A stretch of DNA of 64,000 nucleotides from NCBI GenBank assembly GCA_001986395.2, contig MQVO02000010.1, positions 930,001-994,000 of the forward strand. The letters are read 5' to 3'. Under the pieces are notes generated by a model. The model had not been told where the DNA came from and did no database searches. It saw only the letters and a program-made list of their open reading frames with translations. Within the stretch, counting starts at the first letter, position 1, and every line of letters starts with the position of its first letter. The translations under genes and the position numbers were made by a program. This DNA comes from Irpex lacteus. Lineage: Eukaryota > Basidiomycota > Agaricomycetes > Polyporales > Irpicaceae. Below, one piece after another: positions 47,812 through 60,364 of the stretch.

Positions 47812-48925
47812 TCCGGACGGCGCCTGTTCCATGGAGCTCATAATGAGCTGTACATCAGCACATCCATAACCTATGATATAAAAATATTTAAATACATGAA
47901 AATATATTTGAAAATGGATGTTGGGGGGCTTTCTAGTGTAAGAATGAGTGCTAGGAGGCTCATTAGAGTATGTAAGAATGGGTAAGACTTACTTATTATA
48001 CTTTGTATAGGTGGTATGCCGGTAAATAGAGGAATTTGATAACATAACTGGTAAGTGCTTGATGGGTAAGTAGATGTGTTTACTGTGTAAATATGAGTAT
48101 ATATGAGATGAATAGGGGTAACAAAGTGGTAAGTAAGATTGCTTACTTCAGTAACAACAGTAACAAATTTTATACTTACTGATAGTTGAAAAATTGAAAA
48201 AAATTACATCAGTTCATTGAACATCAAGAGTAGATTTGATAAGTGTTACTAAACTGCCTAAAGGAGTAACACAACATGTTGTTTACGTTTATGGGCGCTT
48301 ATTTTGACAATTGACCTGTTTTTGATGCAGATCACATGACATCAACATATTTTGATGTAAAATGGATATATATGTCATCTGGACCGGATTTTCCCCAGGA
48401 TTCTGAATTTGACCTCAGAATTTTGATAGGCGGAGTATTTCGAAAGATATGAAGAAAGTCTTTACAAAAACTGAGAAGTTTGAACACTTTCACTAATATT
48501 TAAAGTGTTTTGAGAGACATTACAGTGGTAACAAAAGCTGCTTACTGCAATAACAACAGTAAGAAAAGTTTGCTTGCCTAAATTTCAAAATTCAAAAACT
48601 TTGATGAATAAAACACTACCATAATTGTATCAACATATTTATTAAAGTTACTTAATTGCGTAACTAGAGTAACAAACTTTGACTTGCTGCAAATGAAAAA
48701 ACACTTTTACGTTTACAGTTTTTCATTGCTTCAATGATTGCTATAACTAATAGACATTATTAACTTGCTTAAAAAGGCAATTCTCTCATTTCTTATTATT
48801 TTTGAGTGCTTATTTTTATATTTTGCTTCTTTCAAATACCATAACATGACATCAATGTATTTTGATGTCAAAATCAATACATACCTTGCTGGGATTGTAT
48901 TTTAACCAGAGTTCTGAATATGACT
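47812..48925 (+). repeat. AT-rich repeat, copy 2 (truncated at both ends)
   Basis: It begins TCCGGACGGCGCCTGTTCC, exactly the second half of the palindrome complete in copy 4, then follows the family sequence until GAGTTCTGAATATGA, where a different repeat (ACTTGTGTGAAGCAGG...) starts. The 3' third of the unit is missing. Confidence 0.75.
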
Positions 48926-50345
48926 TGTGTGAAGCAGGCCGACAAGCGGCAAGATACGATTCCTGAAACTTACAATGTGAGACTATAACCTGTAGACTAG
49001 CAGGCAGCAAGAATACCATTTCTGAGTATCTAATCTATTATATATTTCTAAATGTAATAAGATAAATCATGTTATTTATAATATTTATGTACGTGCTACA
49101 ATGACTTCACAAGAACAGAAGATATTATCTCTCACATTCTCAATAAGTCAAATATTGTTAACATATCTTATTGCTCAATTAAGTAATACTGTTTATTTTC
49201 ATCACAATTCTGCACTTATCCTAGTTAAACACTTCTTTTTATTGTAAATATAAGTGAAAGTAATAAACAACTTACTTTTAGTAAGCTACATTTTGGTATA
49301 TACTCATGCGACACTTTCAAATTTACTTAACTTACTGTTCAAGTACATTCTTGAAACTACTTCAATTAACTTATATGAATTGTATACAAAAGCTATTCAT
49401 TCATGTCGACAATTTTGCAATTGAATCTAGAATGATTTCAGCTAATGTAAGCATGATAAGGTTAAGACATGGACATGCACCTGAAAACATCACCTGTTGA
49501 TGAATCTGCCTCATCTCATCTCTAAGGGGTCAAATTCAAATGACTCCAAAGAAAAATTCTTTTGAGATCAAATAATGCTTGGTTTGGTTCAAAACAATAA
49601 CCAGAAAATCAAAATATATTACAAACCACTGATTGACAGATTCAATATATGTTGGCCCATGAAATTGCATGGCACTTGAGTAATTATCAATAAATCTCCT
49701 AGCTATATTTTGAGACATTTTCCTATATTACCATATTTAGATATTGTTTGATTGACATCAAATTTCACCCAAACATGTCTTTCATATAGTGGATTGCTAT
49801 GCTCAAATTTTGTATGAATCCATGCACAGGTTCAAGAGATATCTGGAGATCTATGCTAGATCTGGCCAGATCTGACATTGATTGCCATTTTGTGCAAGAT
49901 ATAGCCATCAGTATGACATAATTCTTATAGATTCATGATCCCACAACTCCATATATCATATTTAAACAAACTTGTCATTAGCCAATCAGAGGCCACCATC
50001 AATGTAATGCTTCGTTACAGCTACACAAATGATTACATAAGCGCTCAAATAAGCGCCCGTGATAGATATTTGATTGCATTCCCTATTCTGGTAGGTAGCT
50101 GGCTCTTTTTATTCTGTTACATCAGCAGTTTTACGCATGTAGTTGAGCTCAATGAGCCTCAAGCCAACCTCTCATGCAATTGTGTTTATGTAATTGCATG
50201 ACCTGGGCTAAGTTCTCTCTCTGTCACTTGGGCGCTATTTTGTGTCATCATAAAAGGCAACAAGTTCCCACGGAACATGAAAGTTACATGTCGCGAGACC
50301 AGCGTGCAATCCTGCACTGGAAACGATTCAACTTCGTTCCTCAGG
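48925..50345 (+). mobile_element. 1.4-kb repeat element, first copy
   Basis: It begins CTTGTGTGAAGCAGGCCG, with ACGATTCCTGA shortly after, and ends CTTCGTTCCTCAGGAATCGT. The same sequence lies reversed at 60,365-62,012. It carries no convincing gene, so it is a non-autonomous element or a relic. Its end sequence (AAGCAGGCCGACAAGCGGC) resembles the right end of the AT-rich units (AGCAAGGCCGGCAAGCGGC in reverse complement), so the two families may share a transposase. Confidence 0.6.
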
Positions 50346-50391
50346 AATCGTAATCATTTGTGCCCTCATGTCGTTCCTTGATGAAGACTTG

Positions 50392-52934
50392 TTCACGATT
50401 CCTGAGGTACGAAGAAGAATCGTTCCAGTGCGACCTAGCGCTTTGGACAACTGCGAGATGTAACGCGAGTGGTCCCTCAGCGTCTAATTCTGCCAATACA
50501 GTGGGTAACAAATTCATGAGCTTTTGCCTGTAGTTGGGCGCTTTTTTGATGTCAAACAGATTTCGATTTTTGTAGGAGTCATCACACATTAAATCTACAC
50601 AAAAACAACATCAGATTATAGCCCTAGAGAAGACCTTTCCAACTGTCCAACTTTCATCCCAAAAGGTGAAGATTTGAGGAAGTTATGAGCTGGATGGCTT
50701 TGGATGACGACCTGAGATTTCAAACTCCGCTTCAAAGTATCATAGGCACTTTGGAAGCATCTCAAGCACGTGGTATTACATACTGTACATGTATTTGAAG
50801 TAAGCCCATACTATAAGACGTAGTGTTGGACATGGTGTCATGTGTGGCATGATGCATGGCATGATTCCTGGCATAATTCCTGGCATAATTCCTGGCATAA
50901 TTCCTGGCATAATTCCTGACATAATTTTTTGAAAGACGAGGATGACATATGAATTCAAAATTAGCCCACTGGCTATATACTTAATGCTCTAAACATGTCA
51001 GCAGGTATGCAAGTGGTCAAGAATTGATGAGATCAATAGAACAGTTCTAGTTAAACTACGGTTTAATACAAGTACACAGAGAGGAACTGTAAATATGACT
51101 GAACCAGTTTAGAACAAGTAATAGGCTTTAATTACAATGATCAGAGCCATATATCCTGGCCCTATGGAGTGTACCAATAAGCTGGAAAAGAAATTGTAAT
51201 GATATGTTTGGTAGCAAACAAGATATGACTTTTCCCCTCTTACTCCTGACCAACTATGTGTATAATTCAAGGTTGTTACCTATTTATGGCTTCATATATG
51301 TAACTCATGAGCATCATAGTATATCAGAGGGCATGACGTAATATATTCTGATCTTTCCGAATTTTATTGATCCACTTTCAGCCTTGAAAGAAAGGTGCAA
51401 AAAATGGCACCTGCAGGATTGGAACCGGTGACCTTTGGATTTCCATACTTGAAATATAGTAAACATGCACAAATAGAGCCCGGTCCACTTAGTAAGAGGA
51501 TATCACGAGAATTTGGAAACTGGCGCTGACCGGACAGCGCCAGTTTCCAAAATGGCATCATTAGCAATGTGTCAGCACATTCATAACCTATGATATGAAA
51601 ATATTTAAATACATGAAAATATATTTGAAAATGGATGTTGGGGGGCTTTCTAGCGTAAGAATGAGTGCTAGGAGGCTCATTAGAGTATGTAAGGATGGGT
51701 AAGACTTACTTACTATACTTTGTATAGATTGTATGCTGGTAAGTAGAGGAATTTGATAACATAACTGGTAAGTGCTTGATGGGTAAGTAGATGTGTTTAC
51801 TGTGTAAATATGAGTATATATGAGATGAATAGGGGTAACAAAGTGGTAAGTAAGATTGCTTACTTGAGTAACAACAGTAACAAACTTTATACTTACTGAT
51901 AGTTGAGAAATTGAAAATTGCATCAGTTCAGAGAACATCAAGAGTAGGTGTTACTAAATTGCTTAAAGGAGTAACACAACATGTTGTTTATGTTGATGCG
52001 CGCTTATCTTGACAATTGACCCGTTTTTGATGCAAATCACATCACATCAACAAATTTTGATGTAAAATGGATATGTATGTCATCTGGACCGGATTTTCCC
52101 CAGGATTCTGAATTTGACCTCAGAATTTTGATAGGCGGAGTATTTCAAAAGATATGGAGGAAGTATTCACAAAAGTTAAAAGTACGAATGCTTTTAGTAA
52201 TATCTGGAGTGTTTTAAAAGACACTACAGTGGTAATAAAGGTTGCTTACTGCGATAAAAAAAAGTAAGAAAAGTTTGCTTACTCAAATATCAAATTTCAA
52301 AAACTTTGGTAAAACACTATAATAACTATGTCAATGTGTGTATTAAAGTTACTTAATTGAGTAACTAGAGTAACAAACTTTGACTTGCTGCAAATAAAAA
52401 ACACTTCCTTTATAGTTTTCCATTGCTTCAATGATTGTTAAAGCTAGTAAACACTATTAAATTGCCTAAAAAGGCAATTCTCTCATTTCTTATTTGTTTT
52501 AGTGCTGATTTTGATATTTTGCTTCCTTTGAATAACACAACATGACATCAATGTATTTTGATGTTAAAATTAATCCATGCCTTGCTGGGATTGTATTTCA
52601 ACTAGAGTCCTGAATATGATCTCAAAATTTCAATATCTTCGGTCATTTAAAAGATATGGAGAAAATATTAGTGCTGTTGTACAGGTTAAATAATCTTTGC
52701 ACTTTGGTTTATATCACAAAGTAACATAAGTATGAGTTGGACTTTGTTCTATTCAAAATATTGCTTTGTCAAATCGAATACCTTCTACAGCAACAAAAAT
52801 GATTTTGTAGTGTCACTAATTTCTAATGTTAATGTATTACGTTTTTATTTCGATTCTGTGTGTATTATTTCAAAATAGTATTACTAAATGTCTGTTTGAT
52901 AAATAACAACTCATATGATCATCATAATTTATTA
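50392..52934 (+). repeat. AT-rich unit copy 3 with its 1.1-kb front module
   Basis: It starts TCACGATTCCTGAGG. A 1.1-kb module (50,392-51,510) is followed by a perfect 17-bp hairpin (51,512-51,551) and the AT-rich part. It breaks at TTTATTA (52,934), where a 3.5-kb element is inserted, and its tail continues at 56,396 with CCTCAGGAATTGTGA. It matches 53,250-55,820 throughout. Short minus-strand frames in the front module (LFDIKKAPNYRQKLMNLLP...) are shared by both copies and may be coding relics. Confidence 0.7.
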
Positions 52935-53249
52935 CTGTGCCGAAAATAAGTTTCGCAACTGCCTTATATGGCAGGTGTGCTGTGGCCACTTCCGTCGTGC
53001 TTTCAGGCTGCAGCAGGAATCGTAAAATCGTGAATATATTTGTAGTAGAAGTAGCAGATATTTAGTACAGAACTGTATAAAAACTACACTTGATACATGC
53101 AAGGATGTTGTGCTATTCGAGTATTACAAAGACTGCCTCTGATCGTGTCCCCGGGCAGATACCATGCTATGAAAGGCGTCAGGAATGGTAGTTTGTAGTG
53201 TACAATATTCTATGGCAGTCCTCAATATAATTAAAAGGGTTCCACACGG

Positions 53250-55820
53250 TTCACGATTCCTGAGGTACAAAGAAGAATCGTTCCAGTGCGAGCTAGCGCT
53301 TTGGACAACTGCGAGATGTAACGCGAGTGGTCCCTCAGCGTCTAATTCTGCCAATACAGTGGGTAACAAATTCATTAGCTTTTGCCTGTAGTTGGGCGCT
53401 TTTTTGATGTCAAACAGTTTTCGATTTTTACAGGAGCCATCACACATTCAATCCACACAAAATGTATACCAGATTGTAGCCCTAGAGAAGACCTTTCCAA
53501 CTGTCCAACTTTCATCCCAAAAGGTGAAGATTTGAGAAAGTTATGAGCTGGATGGCTTTGGATGACGACCTGAGATTTCAAACTCCGCTTCAAAGTGTTA
53601 TAGGCACTTTGTAAGCATCTCAAGCACGTGGTATTACATACTGTACATGTATTTGAAGTAAGCCCATACTATAAGACGTAGTATTGGACATGGTGTCATG
53701 CGTGGCATGATGTATGGCATGATTCCCGGCATGATTCCTGGCATGATTCCTGGCATAATTCCTTGAAAGACGAGGATGACATATGAATTCAAAACTAGCC
53801 CACTGGCTATATACTTAATGCTCTAAACATGTCAGCAGGTATGTAGGTGGCCAAGAATTGATGAGATCAATAGAACAGTTCTGGTTAAACTACAGTTTAA
53901 TACAAGTTCACGGGGAGAAACTGAAAATACGACCAAACCAGTTTAGAACAAGTAATAAGCTTTTATTACAATGATCAGAGCTATATATCCTGGCCTGATA
54001 GAGTATACCAATAAGCTGGAAAAGAAATTGTGATGATATGTTTGGTAGCAGACAAGATATGATTTTTTTCCCTCTTACTCCTGACCAAATATGCGTATAA
54101 TTCGAGGTTGGTACCTATTTATGGCTTCATATATGTAACTCATGAGCATCATAGTATATCAGAGGGCATGACGTAATATATTCTGATTTTTCCGAATTTT
54201 ATTGATGCACTTTCAGCCTTGAAAGAAAGATGCAAAAAGTGGCACCCACAGGATTGGAACCGGTGACCTTTGGATTTCCATACTTGAAATATAGTAAACA
54301 TGCACAAATAGAGCCCGGTCAGTGCCATTACGAGTTCTGTCGAACAGGCGCCGTCCGGACGGCGCCTGTTCCATGGAGCTCATAATGAGCTGTACATCAG
54401 CACATTCATAACCTATAATATAAAAATATTTAAATACATGAAAATATATTTGAAAATGAGTGTTGGGGGAGCTTTCTAATGTAGGAATGAGGCTCATTAG
54501 AGTATGTAAGGATGGGTAAGACTTACTTACTATACTTTGTATGAGTTGTATACCGGTAAGTAGAGAAATTTGATGACGTAACTGGTAGGTACTTGATAAG
54601 TAAGTAGATGTGTTTACTGTGTAAATATGAGTATATATGAATAGGGGTAACAAAGCGGTAAATAAGTTTGCTTACTTCAGTAACAACAGTAACAAACTTT
54701 ATACTTACTGATAGTTGAAAAATTGAAAAATTGCATCAGTTCAGAGAATATCAAGAGTAGGTGTTACTAGATTGCCTAAAGGAGTAACACAGCATGTTGT
54801 TTACGTTTATGGGCGCTTATTTTCACAATTGGTTCATTTTTGATGCAGATCACATGACATCAATATATTTTGATGTAAGATGGATATATATGTCATTTGG
54901 ACCGGATTTTCACCAGGATTCTGAATTTGAGCTCAGAATTTTGATAGGCAGAGTATTTCAAAAGATATGGAGGAAGTACTCACAAAAGTTGAGAGTTTGA
55001 ATGCTTTCAGTAATATCTGGAGTGTTTTAAAAGCTGTTACAGTGGTAATAAATGTTACTTACTGCAATAAAAAAAGTAGGGAAAGGTTTGCTCACTCAAA
55101 TGTCTAATTTCAATATCTTTGGTAAAACACTATAATAACTATGTCAATGTGTTTATCAAAGTTACTTAATTGGGTAGCTAGAGTAACAAACTTTGACTTG
55201 CTGCAAATAAAAACACTTCCATCTTTATAGTTTTCCATTGCTTCAATGACTGTTAAAGCTAGTAAACATTATTAAATTGCCTGAAAAGGCAATTCTCTCA
55301 TTTTTTATTTTTTTTGAGTGCTGATTTTGATATTTTGCTTCCTTTGAATAACATAACATGACATCAATGTATTTTGATGTAAAAATTAATCCATGCCTTG
55401 CTGGGATTGTATTTTAACTAGAGTTCTGAATATGATCTCAAAATTTCAATATCTTCTGTCATTTAAAAGATATGGAGATAATATTAGTGCTGTTGTACAG
55501 GTTAAATAATCTTTGAACTTTGTTGTATCACCAAGTAACATAAGTATGAGTTGGACTTAGTTCTATTCAGAGTATTGCTTTGTCGAATCAAATACCTTCT
55601 AGAGCAACAAAAATAATTTTGTAGTGTGACTAATTTCTAATGTTGATGTATTACGTTTTTATTTAGATTCTGTGTGTATTATTTCAAAAGACTGTTACTA
55701 AATGCTCATTTGATAAATAACAACTCATATGATCATCATAACTTATTATATATATTGGTATATCTCAATAGCCTCAGGAATCGTGATCTGCCGCTTGCCG
55801 GCCTTGCTAACCACAAGTCT
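53250..55820 (+). repeat. AT-rich unit copy 4, complete, with front module
   Basis: It runs from TCACGATTCCTGAGG (53,250) to CCTCAGGAATCGTGA (about 55,774-55,788), a 15-bp perfect inverted repeat, then the shared tail TGCCGCTTGCCGGCC...CCACAAGT. A 30-bp perfect palindrome sits at 54,342-54,371 between the front module and the AT-rich body. No protein-coding gene. A 68-residue frame at 54,794-55,000 is broken in two of the other copies. Confidence 0.7.
54342..54371. other. 30-bp perfect palindrome in repeat copy 4
   Basis: GAACAGGCGCCGTCC followed by its reverse complement, with no loop. It is at the same place as the 17-bp hairpin of copy 3 (51,512-51,551), whose arms have a different sequence but are again perfectly paired. 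Confidence 0.9.
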
Positions 55821-56470
55821 GACTGTGACGTTGGTGTGCTTGGTACACTAGTAAGTTCATATACAATTGCGCTACACAATGAAGCACCTGTAGAAATTAG
55901 TTACTACGTTGCGAGCTCAAAATAGGTACATTAAAATTGTAACCATGACTAGAGTAGCACAAAGTAATATCTCTTTGTTCCGTTTGTCTTGGTACGGAAA
56001 TCCTGCAACCATTTGTCTTAAGACTGTACAGCAGCAATACATTGCGAAGTGATTTCGTGAGCTACATCGGAAGTTTAATCACTCAAACACATTATAATCG
56101 TGTTGAGAAGCATCATCACATTATTCTACACTATCTAGTAGCCAGTCCAAGAGCCATTTAGGGTGTGTTATGTGCCCGGAAACACAATAAGCGGTAATTT
56201 TCGCAATCCTTGGATAGTGCAACAACCTCGCATTTATCAAGTGTAGTTTCTATACAGTTCTGTACTATATATCTGCTACTTCTACTACAAACATAATCAC
56301 GATTTTACGATTCCTGCTGCAGCCTGAAAGCACGACGGAAGTGGCCACAGCACACCTGCCATATAAGGCAGTTGCGAAACTTATTTTCGGCACAGTATAT
56401 ATATTGGTACATCTCAATAACCTCAGGAATTGTGATATGCCGCTCGTCGGCCTTGCTAACCACAAGTTCA

Positions 56471-57882
56471 AACGGTGTCGTGTACTGAGAGAATAGAGAC
56501 TCACTGTCCAAACCCCAGAGGTTTATACTGCCCCTGCCTCCGACCTCACCATGATCTTGAGACTGATGAAAGGGTCACGCACCGATAGAGTGCGATGGCA
56601 GCAGCATAAAGTGGACGACTTACGCAGATTTGGGAAACGAAAGCTTCAATCTGTGAGAGGAGCACACAGTGTGGTGAATGATGAAGAGGTTGGTCGGTAA
56701 CGAGACCAAAGGAATGAATTGAAGTACAACACCTGAGATGCAAGACCCACCCTGTGACTCTATGACATCAAATCGACTTCATTCCATTCCATTTGACCGT
56801 TTTCCCATCAATATCAGGTCAACCTCCGAGTTGGGTAGAGCAGGCAGACGCACGACAAGTTTGTGGTACAAGTCTCCCAAAGTGGTGGAAGCATGTGGTG
56901 CAGGAATGACAAGATAGAGCAGTACATTGGCAAATCAGACAGGTTCCAGGGAGACTGCCGCACTGCAAACGTACACGGGAGACAATATCGAAGTAAGACA
57001 GCCAATACGAGAGCCGTGAGAGGAGAGAGAGGGAGGTCAATAACCACGATGTCGATGTTGATTGAGTCAGGCGTGCCCGAAAGACTGGAGGTCAAGTAGA
57101 TGTCCACAACTTCATGATGCGGGCCACGTAGGCGCGCGAACAAGAGAACATAGATGTAGCCTAAGCTAAACAACAAAGGAAAGATCAGCCTGAACAGTGA
57201 AGAGGCTGCGTAAAGACTTACCAGTGAACGTGATGGACAAGGCAGGAGGAAAGTAACAAGTCAAGGGGCAACGATCAGAGTAGAAGTGCTCTAAATGATT
57301 GCTTGATAGAGAGTGCTCAAAACTTAGGATCATCAACACTCACGTTCTCTTTGATCACTAACTACTCGTCATACTCGTCTCTCATCTTCTGACTCAGGAA
57401 CAGCTGCAATCAAAAGCGAACCAGTGTCAGATATTGTGGTGAATTCCAACGATATGAACAGCGGAAGACTACTAACTCATGACCACCAGGTGGTTAGTAT
57501 GAAACCTCACCGTCACAGCACGCCTACTTGGCCTGCTCCTCAAATCGCGTGAACCGTCTACCTTGACTGTTCATTGTGTTTGGATTCGTCGTGTATGACA
57601 CGTGAAGCTAGGACGAGCTTGCAAAGGAAGACAGATAATACGTAGACGCGAGAGCGAGAGGTGGGACGAACGGGAAACACATAAACCTCAACGTCGAATT
57701 GTGTTCGGTGAGTGGAGACACTATATGTATAACAGAAGACTAACTACATCATCAACGTATTCTCCCGTGTAGACTAAGTTCAATAATTTCCAGACCAACA
57801 ACCGAACTGTACGCGAGTCTATGTGTGCTCACTGCTAAGACTGCGACCAACACTTATAAACACCACTAGGCGAAGAACGACA
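56471..57882. other. Stretch without a supported gene
   Basis: Short open frames occur on both strands (for example 56,814-57,176 minus, hydrophobic). None shows a domain, and they overlap each other on opposite strands. Splice-like words are present, but I could not build a gene. It may hold upstream sequence of the decayed gene that follows. Confidence 0.35.
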
Positions 57883-59865
57883 ATGGAGTACATCAACCAA
57901 GTTCCCAGGGTAGCTCAGGAAGAAGAGACAGAAGGTGAGAGACCGACACAGAATTATATCCAGAGCTACGATCACTCACAAATTAGGGCAGTGGAACGGA
58001 ACAATGCACTAGCCGCGACGGTCGCATATGGTGGAAAGTATGTAATTACTTCACCAAACATGTCATTAATTCCGGAGCCACCATCTACGCCCATGGTAGT
58101 ATGCGTGAAGACTGACGGGAAATACGGCAAAGAAGACCCCCCCTGCACTGGCCCCAAATATATTCCAACGACCTGAATATCAACTACCTGAGCTGTATCA
58201 CACGGAGCACACACCGCAACTTGACCGCCTGGGAGCCACTCACCGAAGACGACTTCATACATTACGAGATAGGCGGTACTACGCATCTCGTGACCGTGCG
58301 CCCAGAAACAATTAGACCCATTAATTACACCATCGAAACACTGTTGAGCGAAAAGATTGAGTACGACAGGACGCACGAACCCAGCCAACAGCTGTGGTGG
58401 CTCATCTCAGGAGCGCAGCTCGCGCGCGATCACATGTCCCACCTCAGAACCTGACGAGATCTCCTGCAACAGCTTGTCTGCGTTGAACAACACTGTTGCA
58501 TGGCGCAGGCGTGGCTGGACTGGAGAGAGCAGTTTGAGAACATGTATTTGGGTACTTTCGTGTCCAGGCGCAACCTTATGGGTTGCTTCACAACAGACGC
58601 AGAGACAGTTGGGAGGCTAAGCTGAGCAGGCATTTCAGTATGGTACATACGGCTTGCCAGCACACTCGTCAATCGCGCTTTCCGTCATACCTCTCGTCGA
58701 CCGGTCAGCAAGTGAGACGCTATACGTGAGAATACCTGGGCTGAAGCAGCTGGAGGTGATTCATCACAAAGGGCACGCCTACGTCAACATCGAGGCCGTC
58801 GCCCTACCCAATGACTACGCACTGGACGACAGCACCACACCATTGGGAACAACACCCTCGTTGACCAACACCAATGTCAGCGACAGCAACACTAACTCAA
58901 CATCAGGTGTGCAATGGAGAGACAAGTCCAAAAACGCACATGCGAGCCCTTGTAGGTAATCAAGGATGATGAAATTGACCGACACTAACTTAACAACGAG
59001 TAGACACAAAGCCAAGGCCTGAGCGAGATGGACGCTCGAAGTTTGATGCACCCGACAATTAGTGCGTACTCCCAATGCTAACAGCGTGGCAGGAAGAACT
59101 TCGCAAGGCCTCGAAGCCAAGCAACGCCTCCAAGAGCCCTTAAGGCTACTTCGTACCAGATCCAAACCTGGTAATGGCACCTTCGAGGGAAGATATACAC
59201 CAGCGCTGCGTCACAAACTGGCTCAGGATCTGGTCTGAGTGGCGATACATTTTGGACCGCAACAGTATACGTACCCCCATTGCTGGGAATAAGTGGCGCA
59301 AATTTCTGCACGGTTTGTTGGACTTAGACACTCAGATTCTGGACAGGTTCAAGGAAGCGTGGGGCATCCGCTCTAGCAGGGTACTGCACAACAGGGGTAG
59401 ATGGTACGGGAGATACTACAAGAGGCTGACATCAACTACACAATCTGTCGTGAAGTTGCCTGGGAGCTGTCACGTCTCGGCTTCCAGTACGAACTGCTGA
59501 CAGTGGACAGCATAATTGTCAGGAGGCAAGGTGAAAACGCCAAAGACGTCGTGGCCCAACGAGCGGAATGGATCAACACTGTACTGGGGAACAGCATGGT
59601 CGAAGATACATCTGCGCGCCCCACGGCAAACATCGGGCTTGCCGCGAGAATATCAGAGCATCGAATTGCCTCTCTCCAAGCGTTTCGTCGACTGATGGAG
59701 GACTGGCCGAACCGGCCAGATGATGGCGGCGAGGTGAACACGTCTATGGAGGCACTCAGCTTGTCTGAGTTCGAACTAACTGAGAAGGCCATCGCGAGGT
59801 TCTACATACAAACCTTTGTAAGGCACTCGGGTCGAGCTTCACTGCTTCCGCAACTTATCGGCTAG
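57883..59865 (+). pseudogene. Decayed gene of unrecognised family
   Basis: From ATG 57,883 (MEYINQVPRVAQEEE) the coding sense passes through several frames. There is a shift at a run of seven C (about 58,136), a TGA at 58,453 after ...DHMSHLRT with coding continuing in frame, a shift near 58,620, a TAA in the frame at about 59,140 (...ASKSP then GYFVPDPNL), and a shift near 59,400. Readable pieces include TAWEPLTEDDFIHYE, LYVRIPGLKQLEVIHHKGHA, SEWRYILDRN and LSRLGFQYELLTVDSI. The last exon is open to 59,865. I recall similar 'NWLR..W..RL' proteins as a repetitive family in basidiomycete genomes but cannot name a function. It is probably mobile-element derived. Confidence 0.5.
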
Positions 59866-60364
59866 TCCCGTCAACAGCACTACCGTCTCCGCCAAGTGTT
59901 TTGTTGTAACTTTGCTGTTTTATGATTTGTATATATTGTATAAATAAATAGGTATCAGAAACTGTCGCGAACATTGAATGAATGCATGCATATGTATCAT
60001 AAACAACAAGAGATGAAAAACAAGATAACTGGAAGCACAATGAAAGTGGAAAGTGTGTAAGTATACGTAGATAGATCAGTCATAATAGTCATAAGATCAG
60101 GCGTCAGAGGAATCAGAGGGAAAGACATCTGTGTTGACCAAACAAACATAATAAGCAAGAAGAAAAAAGCTGCTACGGTTTAATGATAAGAAGATGATAA
60201 GAAAAAAAACTCCCACAGTTTGCCAACGAAATGCGTCACGAACAAGCACCGTAAATGCGTAAAAGCGGATTAGAACGATTCTCTTTCGTTTCACTCAGGA
60301 ATCGTAACAAAAGGTTATAAGCCCCGCCGACGTGTGAGTTCTTTGACTTCTTTGTCTCTTTTAC
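59866..60364. other. Non-coding stretch
   Basis: No gene. A short inverted pair of AGGAATCGT (60,297) and ACGATTCCTGA (60,362) bounds a 77-bp segment like that at 50,341-50,404. Confidence 0.4.

Larger units (their letters stand above)
52935..56395. mobile_element. 3.46-kb TA-flanked element with about 185-bp inverted repeats
   Basis: CTGTGCCGAAAATAAG at 52,935 and its reverse complement ending at 56,395 bound about 185 bp of inverted repeat (roughly 93% identical). Outside, TA stands on both sides and the AT-rich copy 3 continues without loss, which is a clean insertion with TA duplication as in the Tc1/mariner superfamily. No transposase is inside. Instead it contains a complete copy 4 unit (53,250-55,820) and short flanking segments, so insertions are nested at least three deep. 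Nothing gene-like lies at 55,830-56,200. Confidence 0.75.

Noticed and set aside
54794..55000. A 68-residue frame in the AT-rich repeat that looked conserved
   Set aside because: Copies 2 and 3 have in-frame stops at the same place, and differences between copies 1 and 4 often change residues, so there is no sign of selection for a protein.
42919..56470. Centromere or mitochondrial insertion, because of the high AT content
   Set aside because: The sequence resolves into dispersed repeat copies with nested insertions. No mitochondrial genes or long regular satellite array were found.
56814..57176. Hydrophobic 120-residue minus-strand frame as a membrane protein
   Set aside because: Overlapping frames on both strands and no supporting exons. 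Probably chance.
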